Positions 46,801-53,245 of a DNA stretch of 64,000 nt are shown one piece after another. How positions within the stretch are numbered: position 1 is the first letter of the stretch; each line of letters opens with the position of its first letter. Source of the DNA: Lepidostoma basale (lineage: Eukaryota > Arthropoda > Insecta > Trichoptera > Lepidostomatidae); assembly GCA_022606425.2 (NCBI GenBank), contig JAHDVF020000590.1, positions 1 to 64,000 of the forward strand, read 5' to 3'. Below the pieces are notes generated by a model. It was given only the letters and a program-made list of their open reading frames with translations. It made no database searches and was not told the DNA's origin. The position numbers and the translations under genes were made by a program.

Positions 46801-49800
46801 TCTTCCATCTGTTCGGTGGCTTCTTAAAACATCGGGTGGATCAGATCAGGGCTTCTGTGATCGCAATGAGCTCCGCCTAAAACGAGTTTCAACTTTCTCG
46901 ACGGCAGCTCTCTGACGCCATCGTAAGGTACAAAAGCCGCACCCACTCTGCCAATCAAGAGACTGCCATCTGTAAAGATCCTCAGCTCGTCCCACGCCGT
47001 CCCCGGCAGAACCTGATCGTCGTATCCGTGATCTATTGGGTGGCGCTCCGCTGGATGAGGAAGTAAGAAATAGTCTCCCACTCCCTGATAAAATCTGTCC
47101 TAAGGCAAGTCCTGCAAGGTGAGGCTCTGATCCTCAAATCGAGTGGACGACCTTCGTGGCCGAGTGGTAAGTGCATTGACTGCCACCCCAAAGGTTCCGG
47201 GTTCGATTCCCGGCGAGGGCAGCGTGATTGTCACACTGTCTTTGGTCTGGTGTAAAATTCACGTGACAATATAAAGGCGATAGATTAGCTACCTATCACA
47301 TGTCACGAGAATCACTATGATAGATATAATACCCTTTACATCGATTTGGTTCATGCTGCCATGATGTAAAGAGCGATTCAACAAAATAATAATAATAATA
47401 AATCCACCCAAATCAGTATCCCTTGCATGACCTGATGGCTATTTGTCGTTGGATGGAGTCCAGTTTCTTCCGGTTGACTTTTTTCTTGACCGCGTCCACC
47501 CACGCGCTTGAAGCGTACGTGATCAGAGGCTCTACAGCCCTACGTATATTTGCTGCATTACCTCCGGCGACGCACCCCATGTAGGTTTGGCGGCTCTCAC
47601 AAGTCTCAAACACTGTCAACGTGTTTACGAGTAGACCAATTGAGGTGGCGATCTATGATCAGACCCAAAACCCGATTATACGAGCCTTACTGAGATATCG
47701 GAGTCCGCAGGGCGCGTACTGGAACGAGGCGGACTGGGACGTGGGGGACGCACACGACTCGGAGGCGCGCGCGGCGTACGAGGCGCTGCTGCGCGTGTCC
47801 CTGCTGCAGCCCACCAGCGAGAGCTTCACGGAGTTCGCCGTGCGCGTGCGCTCCAGGGCCAAGGAGCACTACAACTACTCCTTTATCGACGCCGAAGAGG
47901 TAACCTCGTACCATACCCATACCTATTCTATTATAAGTGGGATCACTGCGGTGGCCAGGTTCTGACAGGAATTCACTCTTACTTATGTGGTTTAAAATGA
48001 CAAAGGATTTCAATACTATTGTGAAGTCCGCCCCAGTTGGGTGGCCCTGGCTGTTTTATTGGGTTCCGGTGACCGCATTCCTGCCAGATTGTTTCCACTC
48101 TTCTCGTTTTATTTATTCCTAGAAGTTTAATTCAACACTATTGGTATTCAAATCAATAATCGACTTCACGGTGTTCTTGTTCTCTTATTGTTCGAAACAG
48201 AATAGAAGATATAACACAGGTACCAACTACAAATTAGTTAAGAGACATAAATCGAATGTACGAGTATAATAGATTTAACTTTTCACTTATGTTTTAGTAA
48301 TGTACGGGGTTTGTCAAGCGAGTTTTATTAGAATATCCATAAGTTATGAACTATACAGGACGCCCTTGCACCACCTGCTAAGTATGATATAGGTACTCGT
48401 ATATTGCGCGATAAGCATATTTTATTTGTGAGGCGAGGTATTCAGCAATGAAAATATGGAGATGGAGTTTCTTCCTGCTGTTAGCGTTGATGTTCAGATG
48501 CCTATCAACGAATGAAGTCCAATAAAATGAGCTTTACTATCGCTTCAAGGCCTTCGACTGAAATTATTTTCATTGCCGTGCTTGAAATAACCTTGAGGGA
48601 CAGAATTAGAAATGAATTTATTCGACAGCGACCGGAGCTACCTCGGTCACCAAGGTGACCCGAGGTAGCCCTGAAGATAGGCGGGCTGAAGTGGAGACCG
48701 CGAACAGGATATTGTAAGAATTGCTGAATGTGGACGGATGAGAATTGCAATGGAGAGGCCTACGTTCAGCAGTGGACGACAGACGGCTGATAAGTAATTA
48801 AGACTAGGCGCTGACGAAATCGGCAGCACTAGTCGCCCGCTCAGAGAGATTGGACGGATTCCTTTTCAAGGAGAGCGTGTAGAGCAAGAACTGTATTTAT
48901 TCTAATATAATAGTAGGATTCCCTGGCCGGCTGGTGGCGCGAGGTTTCAGTGTTAAGTTCTTTGAAGATGCTGTTTAGGAAGTTCAGCGGTGAATACAAA
49001 TTCAAAGAACTTTTCAAGCACCACTTCCCCCTCTTTACGGACTTGTTCATTACTTTCGTTCACTCCTTATTACACGACGGTACCCATTGCCTTCTAAATA
49101 TAGCTCAGGATGGTATAGGTATGCTTTTAATTTAGGCACAATATTCAATATTTTCTAGTGACTTCGATCAGCAAATAAAAAGACTCTATTATAGCGGAGT
49201 TTATACATCACTCTCCCCGAAAACTCCATTTTACATGAACGCACCTCTTTTCAGGTAAACTTTTTCATAGGAGCATTTTACGACGGAGTGTACCTCCTGG
49301 GCATGGCGCTGAACGAGACGCTGAGCGCGGGGGAGGACATCCGAGACGGGCGCGCCATCACCCGCCGCATGTGGAACAAGGAGTTCCACGGTGAGACCTC
49401 CCGCAACTACAACCGTCTTGTCTTGTCTGCGTGCGTATCATATAACATATCAGCTTGTGCGCGCGCAGGGATAACGGGCCACGTGCGCATCGACGACAAC
49501 GGCGACCGCGACGCGGACTACTCGCTGCTGGACCTGGACCCGGTGACGGGCCGCTTCCAGGTGGTGGCGCACTACTACGGCAAGGCGCGCACCTACGCGC
49601 CCGTCAACGGCCAGAAGATCCACTGGCCCGGCGGGCGCGCCGCGCCACCCCGCGACGTGCCCCGCTGCGGGTTCCTGGGCACGGACCTCGCCTGCCACGT
49701 CAACGGTCCGTACCTCTCCCTGTGTTCTGCCTACTCTCTTCCTCGGCTAATACTTACTACTCCTCTGTCGTTACATGCCGCACTACACAGACCCTCTTGA

Positions 49801-52581
49801 ACTCATTCTGTATGGTTCATTCGGTTTCGGAATATTCCTGGCGTTTACGGCGACGTTAGCCTGTTTGGGGTACAAGTGAGTAGTTTTATCTACTAATCCA
49901 CAGACGGACTTGCAATTTACTTTACATGCTCGGTTTTCTATACTATGCTTGCAGGCATATGAGACTCTCGGCCGATCTGAATAACATGTCGTGGAGAGTG
50001 AGAGCGGAAGAGGTACTGCTGGAAGTCGGCAAACCTTACGGCTCGAAGCTCGGACTTCAGAAAATCAATGACGTAATTATTGTGTTTAAGTGACTGAAGA
50101 TAATAGTAAAAGATGGCATTGTTATTTGATCAGCATTGAATGTATTCCTCGCAGCTGACGTACGGCGTGCACAGCGCGAGGGCCTCCATCGTCTCGTGCA
50201 ACTCCATCCCCCCGGCGCAAGTCTTCACGACCGTCGGCATATACAAGGGCAACAGAGTGGCTATTAAAAAGGTTACCAAAAAGAAAGTAGACCTCAATAA
50301 AAAGTTACTGTGGGAAATTAAGCAAGTGAGTTGTCTCATTCAATGCGAGCACATATCGCCCCTACTAAATGTACCCTGGCCTATCCTGGCAATACTAAAT
50401 GCAGAATGTTTCTTTTCAGGTAAGAGACGTGTCACACGAAAACACGGTGAGGTTCGTGGGGGCTTGTATCGAATGTCCTACCGTTTTGATCCTAACAGAG
50501 TACTGTCCTAAAGGATCTCTCAGAGATGTTTTGAACAATGACGCCCTAAAATTAGACTGGAATTTTAGAATGTCCTTGATTCACGATATAATAAAGGTGA
50601 CTGTAGTACTTATTACAATAGAATATCTGATGTAGGTATATGCCCTTATTGCGATTCTGGTAAAGGCTGGGACAACTGACTTGCGACCCAGAAAATAAGA
50701 CGAATAAGAAAGAAATAGAATAACACTTCTTACGGTATACCTGTATGCTGAGCTAACATTGAATTGAATTTTGTGTTTCGTTTTATATAATCGGATGAAT
50801 TACATTTGCTCAAAAGGGAATGGCGTACTTGCACAGTTCGGAAGTAATGGTTCACGGAAAACTGCGGTCTTATAACTGCTTGATTGATGGAAGATTCGTT
50901 TTAAAAATATCCGACTTCGGACTATCCACGCTGACGACCCCGCCCGAAGTGATGAAGGACGCGCACTACTACAACAGTTAGTAAAACACACAATGGCGTT
51001 GAAGGATCTCGGCATTCCCTACTCGTCATTGACAGCTTCTTGTGTTTGGACAGAGCTGCTGTGGGTGGCACCAGAACTGCTCCCCTTGACTCTGATCCCC
51101 GGGATCCCCGCCACGCAGAAAGGAGACGTGTACAGTTTTGGAATTATTTTGGAAGAAATCGTTGTTAGAGGGGGGCCGTTTGAAGCAGCGAGGCAATTTT
51201 TGGACCCTCAAGGTACAGTGTGTCGAATGTCTCGAATCAGTATGGGAACAAGTGTATTTTATTTTCTTTGCGAATATGCTCGAATTAGATGTAATTTTAT
51301 TCAGAGATAATAAGTCGCGTGGGCGCCAGAGAAAATCCTCCTTTCCGCCCCGCCGTGGAGCAGAGGGATTGTCCGGACAACTTGATCGAGCTCATGGAGA
51401 AATGCTGGAGCGACAATCCTGACGAGAGGCCCACGTTTGACGCCGTCAAAGGAACAGTGCGATGTATAATGAAGTTAGTACCTATTCGCTCCAAATATTC
51501 AATATTCAATATTCACACGTCCATGCGATATTATTGCGGGTGCAAACATTGGTTTTCCTTCAAGGGGCTACTGCGACAACCTTATGGACGACCTGCTCCG
51601 CCGCATGGAGCAGTACGCCAATAATCTAGAAACGCTCGTCGAAGAGAAAACGGAGCAATTGTCGTTGGAAAAGAAGAGATCAGAAGAACTCCTGTATCAA
51701 GTGCTGCCAAGGTAACGATTATAGTTATCATTCGTGATCGTTTCTTAATGATGTATTATGAATCTGAGTACATCCATAATCTTTCAGACTGGTAGCCCAG
51801 CAGCTGATGGCCGGAGAAATGGTGCAGCCGGAGCAGTTCGAGTGCGTGACGATATACTTCAGCGACATCGTCGGCTTCACGGCCCTCTGCGCGCAGAGCA
51901 CCCCCATGGAGGTGGTCGATCTTCTCAACGATCTCTACAGCACCTTCGATAGGATTATAGGCTTTTACGACGTTTATAAGATTGAGACGATAGGGGACGC
52001 GTACATGGTGGTGTCGGGGCTGCCGGAGAGGAACGGGGACGACCACGCGCGGGAGATCTGCCTCATGGCGCTGGCCGTGCTGGACGCCGTCAAGTGCTTC
52101 ACCGTGCGCCACCGGCCCGAGTACCAGCTCAAGATCCGCATCGGCATCCACTCGGGGCCCGTGTGCGCCGGCGTGGTGGGCGTCAAGATGCCGCACTTCT
52201 GCCTCTTCGGGGACACCGTCAACACGGCCTCGCGGATGGAGTCCTCGGGACAGCGTGAGTATCTCTGCTCCGGCTTATCTCTGCGACAACTCGGGAATGA
52301 GAAATCCATCTGCCCACTCGCTTTCCTTTGCAGCTCTCCTGATCCACGTGAGTGACGCCACGAAGCAAATACTGAGCAGATTCGGCACTTTCAAGATGGA
52401 ACTCCGCGGAGAAGTGGAACTGAAGGGCAAGGGGAGGATGCTGACGCACTGGCTGGTGGGCTGCTCCGAGCCCGACCCGCGCCCGCCCACCCCCATCCAC
52501 TGCCCGCCCGAGCCCGCGGAGGTCGCGCCCTTCCCGCTCATCTTCCCCTCGGTGGTGTTGAATAAGAACTCGGACATTTGA
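25246..52581 (+). CDS. Receptor guanylyl cyclase (natriuretic-peptide-receptor-like), 19 exons
   Basis: The 19 exons listed separately join with matching phases to 1221 codons plus stop. The protein makes cGMP from GTP at the plasma membrane. In order: an N-terminal hydrophobic signal (residues about 28-45), a polar linker, the ligand-binding ectodomain (about 143-588), one transmembrane helix (about 593-613), a kinase-homology domain (657-935), a dimerisation coiled coil (936-984) and the class III cyclase domain (985-1180), then a Pro-rich tail. The cyclase keeps both metal Asp (1010, 1054), the guanine-selecting Glu1050 and Cys1122, and Asn1129/Arg1133. The kinase-homology domain keeps Lys694 and DFG (805) but has HGKLRSYNC where a kinase has HRD, so it is a regulatory pseudokinase. 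Close similarity to vertebrate NPR1 in these domains supports an NPR-like receptor. The ligand is unknown. Confidence 0.95.
26422..26518. repeat. Fold-back repeat in cyclase intron 1
   Basis: The arms GAGTAACTTTTTGGAAACAT and ATGTTTCCGAAAAGTTATTC pair over about 40 bases with a short loop. It is probably a small MITE. A TA dinucleotide run lies further on near 26702-26722. Confidence 0.7.
27325..27410. mobile_element. Hairpin MITE remnant
   Basis: It carries ATGACATGTTCCGCC and GGCGAAACATGTCATTCCC, the same palindrome as the MITE pair at 16635-16999, followed by the shared CATAAAATATAATAAAA tail. Confidence 0.65.
27430..27890 (-). pseudogene. Partial copy of the 8-bp-TSD transposon protein
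   Basis: On the minus strand the sequence gives an acidic, Ser/Glu-rich segment after [14 protein letters not shown]. The right part (27740-27835) is about 80% identical to 33575-33675 within the transposon at 32221-34197. No terminal repeats were found here, so this is a truncated fragment of that family. Confidence 0.5.
27900..29515. other. Intron 1 sequence, nothing recognised
   Basis: AT-rich intron DNA. No exon with ectodomain similarity is seen, and exon 1 joins exon 2 in frame without one. Confidence 0.4.
29520..29579. repeat. Short hairpin with 27-bp arms
   Basis: CTAGAGTAATAATTGATAAG and its inverse CTTATC-like partner (TATGTCAATTATTACTCTAG) flank a 6-base TTTTCT loop inside CCACC...GGTGG. 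Confidence 0.75.
29580..30420. other. Intron 1 sequence, nothing recognised
   Basis: No coding pattern, repeat termini or RNA-gene boxes are visible. Confidence 0.4.
30420..31352 (+). pseudogene. hAT transposase fossil (ZBED5-like type)
   Basis: Reading through stops gives [20 protein letters not shown], the usual H.(E/K)VRWLSRG.VL.R(V/F) block of ZBED5-like hAT transposases, then a [12 protein letters not shown] segment. Near the end, [20 protein letters not shown] and [18 protein letters not shown] match the hAT dimerisation domain. Several stops and shifts show it is inactive. Terminal repeats were not found. Confidence 0.8.
31360..32212. other. Intron 1 sequence, nothing recognised
   Basis: AT-rich, with no gene or clear repeat boundary. 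Some of it may be the non-coding end of the neighbouring hAT fossil. Confidence 0.4.
32221..34197 (-). mobile_element. DNA transposon with 15-bp TIRs and 8-bp target duplication
   Basis: The ends are perfect inverted repeats TAGGGTGTCCCTTAT at the left and ATAAGGGACACCCTA at the right. The host octamer ATATACAT directly flanks both (32213-32220 and 34198-34205). Coding remains lie on the minus strand: [20 protein letters not shown] and [20 protein letters not shown] blocks, which I recall only from uncharacterised arthropod transposon proteins. An 8-bp duplication fits hAT or P superfamilies, but I see no hAT dimerisation or P signature. Several frames are broken. Confidence 0.8.
34390..35649 (-). 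mobile_element. Tc1-like transposon with long terminal inverted repeats
   Basis: The element is bounded by TA on both sides and by CAGTAGCGAGCACAGAAATC and its near inverse. The inverted repeats are unusually long, about 350 bp each (34390-34740 and 35297-35649). Between them a broken transposase lies on the minus strand. The 1260-bp length is less than a full Tc1 element with such arms would need, so the N-terminal part is deleted. Confidence 0.85.
34745..35171 (-). pseudogene. Tc1 transposase C-terminal half
   Basis: The minus strand shows [20 protein letters not shown] and [11 protein letters not shown], then after a frameshift [18 protein letters not shown], the classic Tc1 block after the second catalytic Asp. 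The paired helix-turn-helix start and first Asp are missing. Confidence 0.85.
36040..36740 (-). pseudogene. LINE ORF2 tail fragment
   Basis: The minus strand gives [15 protein letters not shown], then [29 protein letters not shown] and [13 protein letters not shown] in order, with stops and shifts. This is the C-terminal third of a LINE RT of the same family as that at 42540-44325. Confidence 0.75.
37357..37522 (+). CDS. Cyclase exon 2: ectodomain
   Basis: It follows a TTGCAG acceptor and encodes [40 protein letters not shown] and ITGMGDQ, a highly conserved stretch of NPR-type ligand-binding domains. GC content is far higher than in the flanking introns. It ends in phase 0. Confidence 0.93.
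37955..38035 (-). repeat. tRNA-like SINE remnant
   Basis: On the minus strand GTCGGCTGGTAGTCTAGGGG resembles a tRNA D-arm with an A box. A decayed B box (GGATTAAATCC) follows at the right distance. The arms do not form a clean cloverleaf, so this is a SINE or tRNA pseudogene. Confidence 0.4.
38128..38211 (+). CDS. Cyclase exon 3: ectodomain
   Basis: Twenty-eight codons ([18 protein letters not shown], ending GKNENDSA) between TTAGCAG and GTAAGT. I took the upstream AG because it keeps phase 0; the nearer TTCAG would shift the frame. Sequence similarity is low here, so this exon is the least certain of the set. Confidence 0.75.
38426..39521 (-). mobile_element. pogo-type transposon, internally deleted
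   Basis: The ends GGGGAGATGTAGGTAATGGG and its near inverse CCCATTGCCTACATTTCCCC are each flanked by TA. On the minus strand the first part encodes a Psq-type helix-turn-helix ([20 protein letters not shown]), while the last part encodes a PHD-like zinc finger ([23 protein letters not shown]). The DDE catalytic core between them is gone. This layout is that of insect pogo-family transposases. Confidence 0.8.
39850..40215 (-). pseudogene. mariner-family transposase C-terminal fragment
   Basis: The minus strand reads [20 protein letters not shown] then [20 protein letters not shown] and [11 protein letters not shown], the region around the third catalytic acidic residue in an insect mariner-like family (usual form SPDLTPMDFFLWGH.KS.VY). 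A stop interrupts it and the rest of the transposase is absent. Confidence 0.75.
40668..40824 (+). CDS. Cyclase exon 4: ectodomain
   Basis: It encodes [20 protein letters not shown] and [17 protein letters not shown], typical of the second lobe of the ligand-binding fold. An alternative acceptor six bases upstream would add Leu-Gln without changing the frame. It ends in phase 1. Confidence 0.9.
40985..41150. mobile_element. Hairpin MITE copy in cyclase intron 4
   Basis: It shares GATGTAAAACTCCATATTAA, TTCTAGAAGTT and GTGTCATTCCCATAAAATA with the MITE pair at 16635-16999. It is shorter and more decayed. Confidence 0.7.
41285..41404 (+). CDS. Cyclase exon 5: ectodomain
   Basis: It encodes [20 protein letters not shown] and [17 protein letters not shown] between ATAG and GTGAGG. 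The phase 1 entry and exit fit the neighbouring exons. Confidence 0.9.
41410..42535. other. Cyclase intron 5, nothing recognised in this part
   Basis: No exon, gene or clear element boundary. The motif GACGAAACCGGTCGG near 41675 recurs as GAAACCGGT near 57104 and inverted near 62383, so it belongs to a dispersed repeat. Confidence 0.35.
42540..44325 (-). pseudogene. LINE fossil: endonuclease end, then RT tail
   Basis: Reading leftwards from 44325, the pieces are an endonuclease end ([15 protein letters not shown], then [12 protein letters not shown]), a degraded linker, [30 protein letters not shown] and finally [11 protein letters not shown] and [14 protein letters not shown]. The order matches a LINE ORF2 with an internal deletion of the RT palm. 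It lies inside cyclase intron 5. Confidence 0.75.
44330..45085 (+). pseudogene. LINE RT fossil in opposite orientation
   Basis: On the plus strand, frames with stops give [12 protein letters not shown], then KRGNYRALF, then [20 protein letters not shown], matching successive RT blocks (usual form DWR.A.IVPLYKGKG, NYR.ISLLS, PWLFN.YMD). It meets the minus-strand LINE fossil head to head at about 44328. Confidence 0.65.
45758..45867 (+). CDS. Cyclase exon 6: ectodomain
   Basis: It encodes [20 protein letters not shown] then [17 protein letters not shown], between CTTTCAG and GTGAGC. The VRKFMLAAH and [10 protein letters not shown] blocks are characteristic of NPR-type ectodomains. Confidence 0.93.
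46370..46726 (-). pseudogene. LINE RNase H C-terminal remnant
   Basis: A 118-codon open piece with [35 protein letters not shown] and [11 protein letters not shown]. It is the longest open part of the TRAS-like fragment in intron 6. The frame is lost before the terminal zinc motif, which survives only in another frame near 46290. Confidence 0.8.
47148..47402 (+). mobile_element. tRNA-derived SINE
   Basis: A polymerase III A box (TGGCCGAGTGG, 47157-47167) and B box (GGTTCGATTCC, 47200-47210) lie 43 bases apart in a tRNA-like head. An unrelated body of about 170 bases and a short AAT repeat tail follow. It is nested in the minus-strand LINE: LINE reading resumes on both sides. Target duplications were not clear. 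Confidence 0.8.
47711..47899 (+). CDS. Cyclase exon 7: ectodomain
   Basis: Sixty-three codons in phase 0 at both ends, starting [20 protein letters not shown] and ending [14 protein letters not shown]. The acceptor CCGCAG lacks a good pyrimidine tract, and LINE-derived sequence lies right before it. The coding GC content is very high. Confidence 0.92.
47910..48600. other. Cyclase intron 7, left part, nothing recognised
   Basis: No exon or element signature is visible. Confidence 0.35.
48605..48800 (+). repeat. LINE 3'-tail fragment
   Basis: GGCCTACGTTCAGCAGTGGA followed by CGACAGACGGCTGATAA is the common 3' terminus of an abundant lepidopteran LINE group (consensus of the type GCAGTGGACG...GGCTGATGATG). 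A small hairpin (GCTACCTCGG...CCGAGGTAGC) lies at 48632-48669. No ORF remains. Confidence 0.5.
49255..49390 (+). CDS. Cyclase exon 8: ectodomain
   Basis: It encodes [32 protein letters not shown] and MWNKEFHG, matching the C-terminal lobe of NPR ectodomains. It lies between TTTTCAG and GTGAGA and ends in phase 1. Confidence 0.94.
49469..49705 (+). CDS. Cyclase exon 9: membrane-proximal ectodomain
   Basis: It encodes [38 protein letters not shown] and the Cys-containing [14 protein letters not shown] just before the membrane. The intron before it is only 78 bases. It ends in phase 1 at a GTCCGT donor. Confidence 0.93.
49791..49875 (+). CDS. Cyclase exon 10: transmembrane helix
   Basis: It encodes [20 protein letters not shown] and ATLACLGYK, the single membrane-spanning segment (residues about 593-613) with a Lys at the inner face. 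Confidence 0.93.
49955..50072 (+). CDS. Cyclase exon 11: juxtamembrane segment
   Basis: It encodes [20 protein letters not shown] and [20 protein letters not shown], the intracellular link to the kinase-homology domain (NPR1 has the corresponding LWRVRWEDV). Confidence 0.93.
50155..50325 (+). CDS. Cyclase exon 12: kinase-homology domain, N-lobe
   Basis: It encodes [20 protein letters not shown], then [20 protein letters not shown]. Lys694 in VAIKK corresponds to the nucleotide-binding Lys of kinases. Confidence 0.95.
50420..50596 (+). CDS. Cyclase exon 13: kinase-homology domain, middle
   Basis: It encodes [20 protein letters not shown] and [18 protein letters not shown], the family-typical VGAC and TEYCP.GSL.D blocks. 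Confidence 0.95.
50817..50976 (+). CDS. Cyclase exon 14: kinase-homology domain, catalytic-loop equivalent
   Basis: It encodes [20 protein letters not shown] and [15 protein letters not shown]. The kinase HRD is replaced by HGK (785-787), so phosphotransfer is not expected, although DFG is kept. Confidence 0.94.
51054..51212 (+). CDS. Cyclase exon 15: kinase-homology domain, C-lobe
   Basis: It encodes [20 protein letters not shown] and [20 protein letters not shown], which match the (K)LW.APELL and [11 protein letters not shown] blocks of receptor cyclases. Confidence 0.95.
51305..51473 (+). CDS. Cyclase exon 16: kinase-homology domain, end
   Basis: It encodes [20 protein letters not shown], then [20 protein letters not shown], the usual end of the kinase-homology domain. 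It ends in phase 2. Confidence 0.95.
51565..51711 (+). CDS. Cyclase exon 17: dimerisation coiled coil
   Basis: It encodes [20 protein letters not shown] and [20 protein letters not shown], the heptad-patterned signalling helix, then ELLYQVLPR, which leads into the cyclase. Confidence 0.95.
51788..52254 (+). CDS. Cyclase exon 18: catalytic domain
   Basis: This exon carries nearly the whole class III cyclase: [20 protein letters not shown] (Asp1010), [17 protein letters not shown] (Glu1050, Asp1054), [18 protein letters not shown] and [20 protein letters not shown] (Cys1122, Asn1129, Arg1133). Glu and Cys at the purine-binding positions specify GTP and not ATP. Confidence 0.97.
52334..52581 (+). 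CDS. Cyclase exon 19: end of catalytic domain and tail
   Basis: It encodes [40 protein letters not shown] and then a Pro-rich tail of about 45 residues. The stop is at 52579-52581. Confidence 0.95.
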
Positions 52582-52739
52582 GCTCGTGCTTTATATTACA
52601 ATATATTATCTGGATAATAATCCAATCTGGGTGTTCTTCTATTGCTTGTACATTTTTAAATATATTTTTATAAGACCCCAACACATTGGAGTGTAAGTAG
52701 TACCTATGTAAATTTTACTCAGAGCAATGATTTTAGTTC

Positions 52740-52745
52740 AATAAA
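52740..52745 (+). terminator. Poly(A) signal of the cyclase gene
   Basis: AATAAA lies 159 bases after the stop codon. It is the first canonical signal downstream. Confidence 0.7.
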
Positions 52746-52849
52746 ACCAATTCACAATATGAATGAATGTACATAACGTGTTATAGTTAAATGTGCGACC
52801 CCGTTTCAACATTAATTAAAGTACTAACCCAAGGGAGAGAATACTTCCC

Positions 52850-53215
52850 TGATTTAGAATATCTCCCTGAAGGGAGTCCGGCTGCACGGATGAATACCTG
52901 TTTTCTCTCACACCATCACACCGTTTCTTTGGAGGGACGGGCAAAGAGGATACCTCCGTACACTCTTTCTGTCTTCTTCCCTTCCCAAATTCATAAATTC
53001 CCACATATATCCAAATCCTTCATATATTCTATCTTTTTTAAATAACATATTAAATACTTCATACGTTGTTGATAGTAAATATATTAGATCTTCAACACTG
53101 GCAGTGCTTGAAATACTTGTAGCATCATCTGCATATAGCAAACATCTGACTGACTTATTGTTGGTCTTGGCTCCAGTGTTTATTCCGTCTATAGATTAAG
53201 CAACCACGAGGACAT
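52850..53215 (-). pseudogene. LINE RT fragment with YADD box
   Basis: The minus strand reads LLYADDATSISSTASVEDLI, the catalytic YADD motif of a LINE reverse transcriptase, flanked by stops and shifts. It lies between the two convergent host genes. Confidence 0.6.
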
Positions 53216-53245
53216 CACACAACCTTATTGATATCAAATTAAATA

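Larger units (their letters stand above)
46020..47700 (-). mobile_element. TRAS-like LINE fragment in cyclase intron 6
   Basis: From right to left the minus strand encodes an RT thumb ([33 protein letters not shown]), RNase H start ([16 protein letters not shown]), RNase H end ([17 protein letters not shown]) and part of the 3' UTR, broken by a SINE at 47148-47402 and by stops. The RNase H part is about 70% identical to the fragment at 910-1602. Its 3' end stops inside the 3' UTR without a poly(A), and no CCTAA repeats flank it. Its right end reaches the cyclase exon 7 acceptor. Confidence 0.85.

Noticed and set aside
47148..47230. A functional tRNA gene
   Set aside because: A and B boxes are good, but the acceptor ends do not pair and an unrelated body with an AAT tail follows, as in a SINE.
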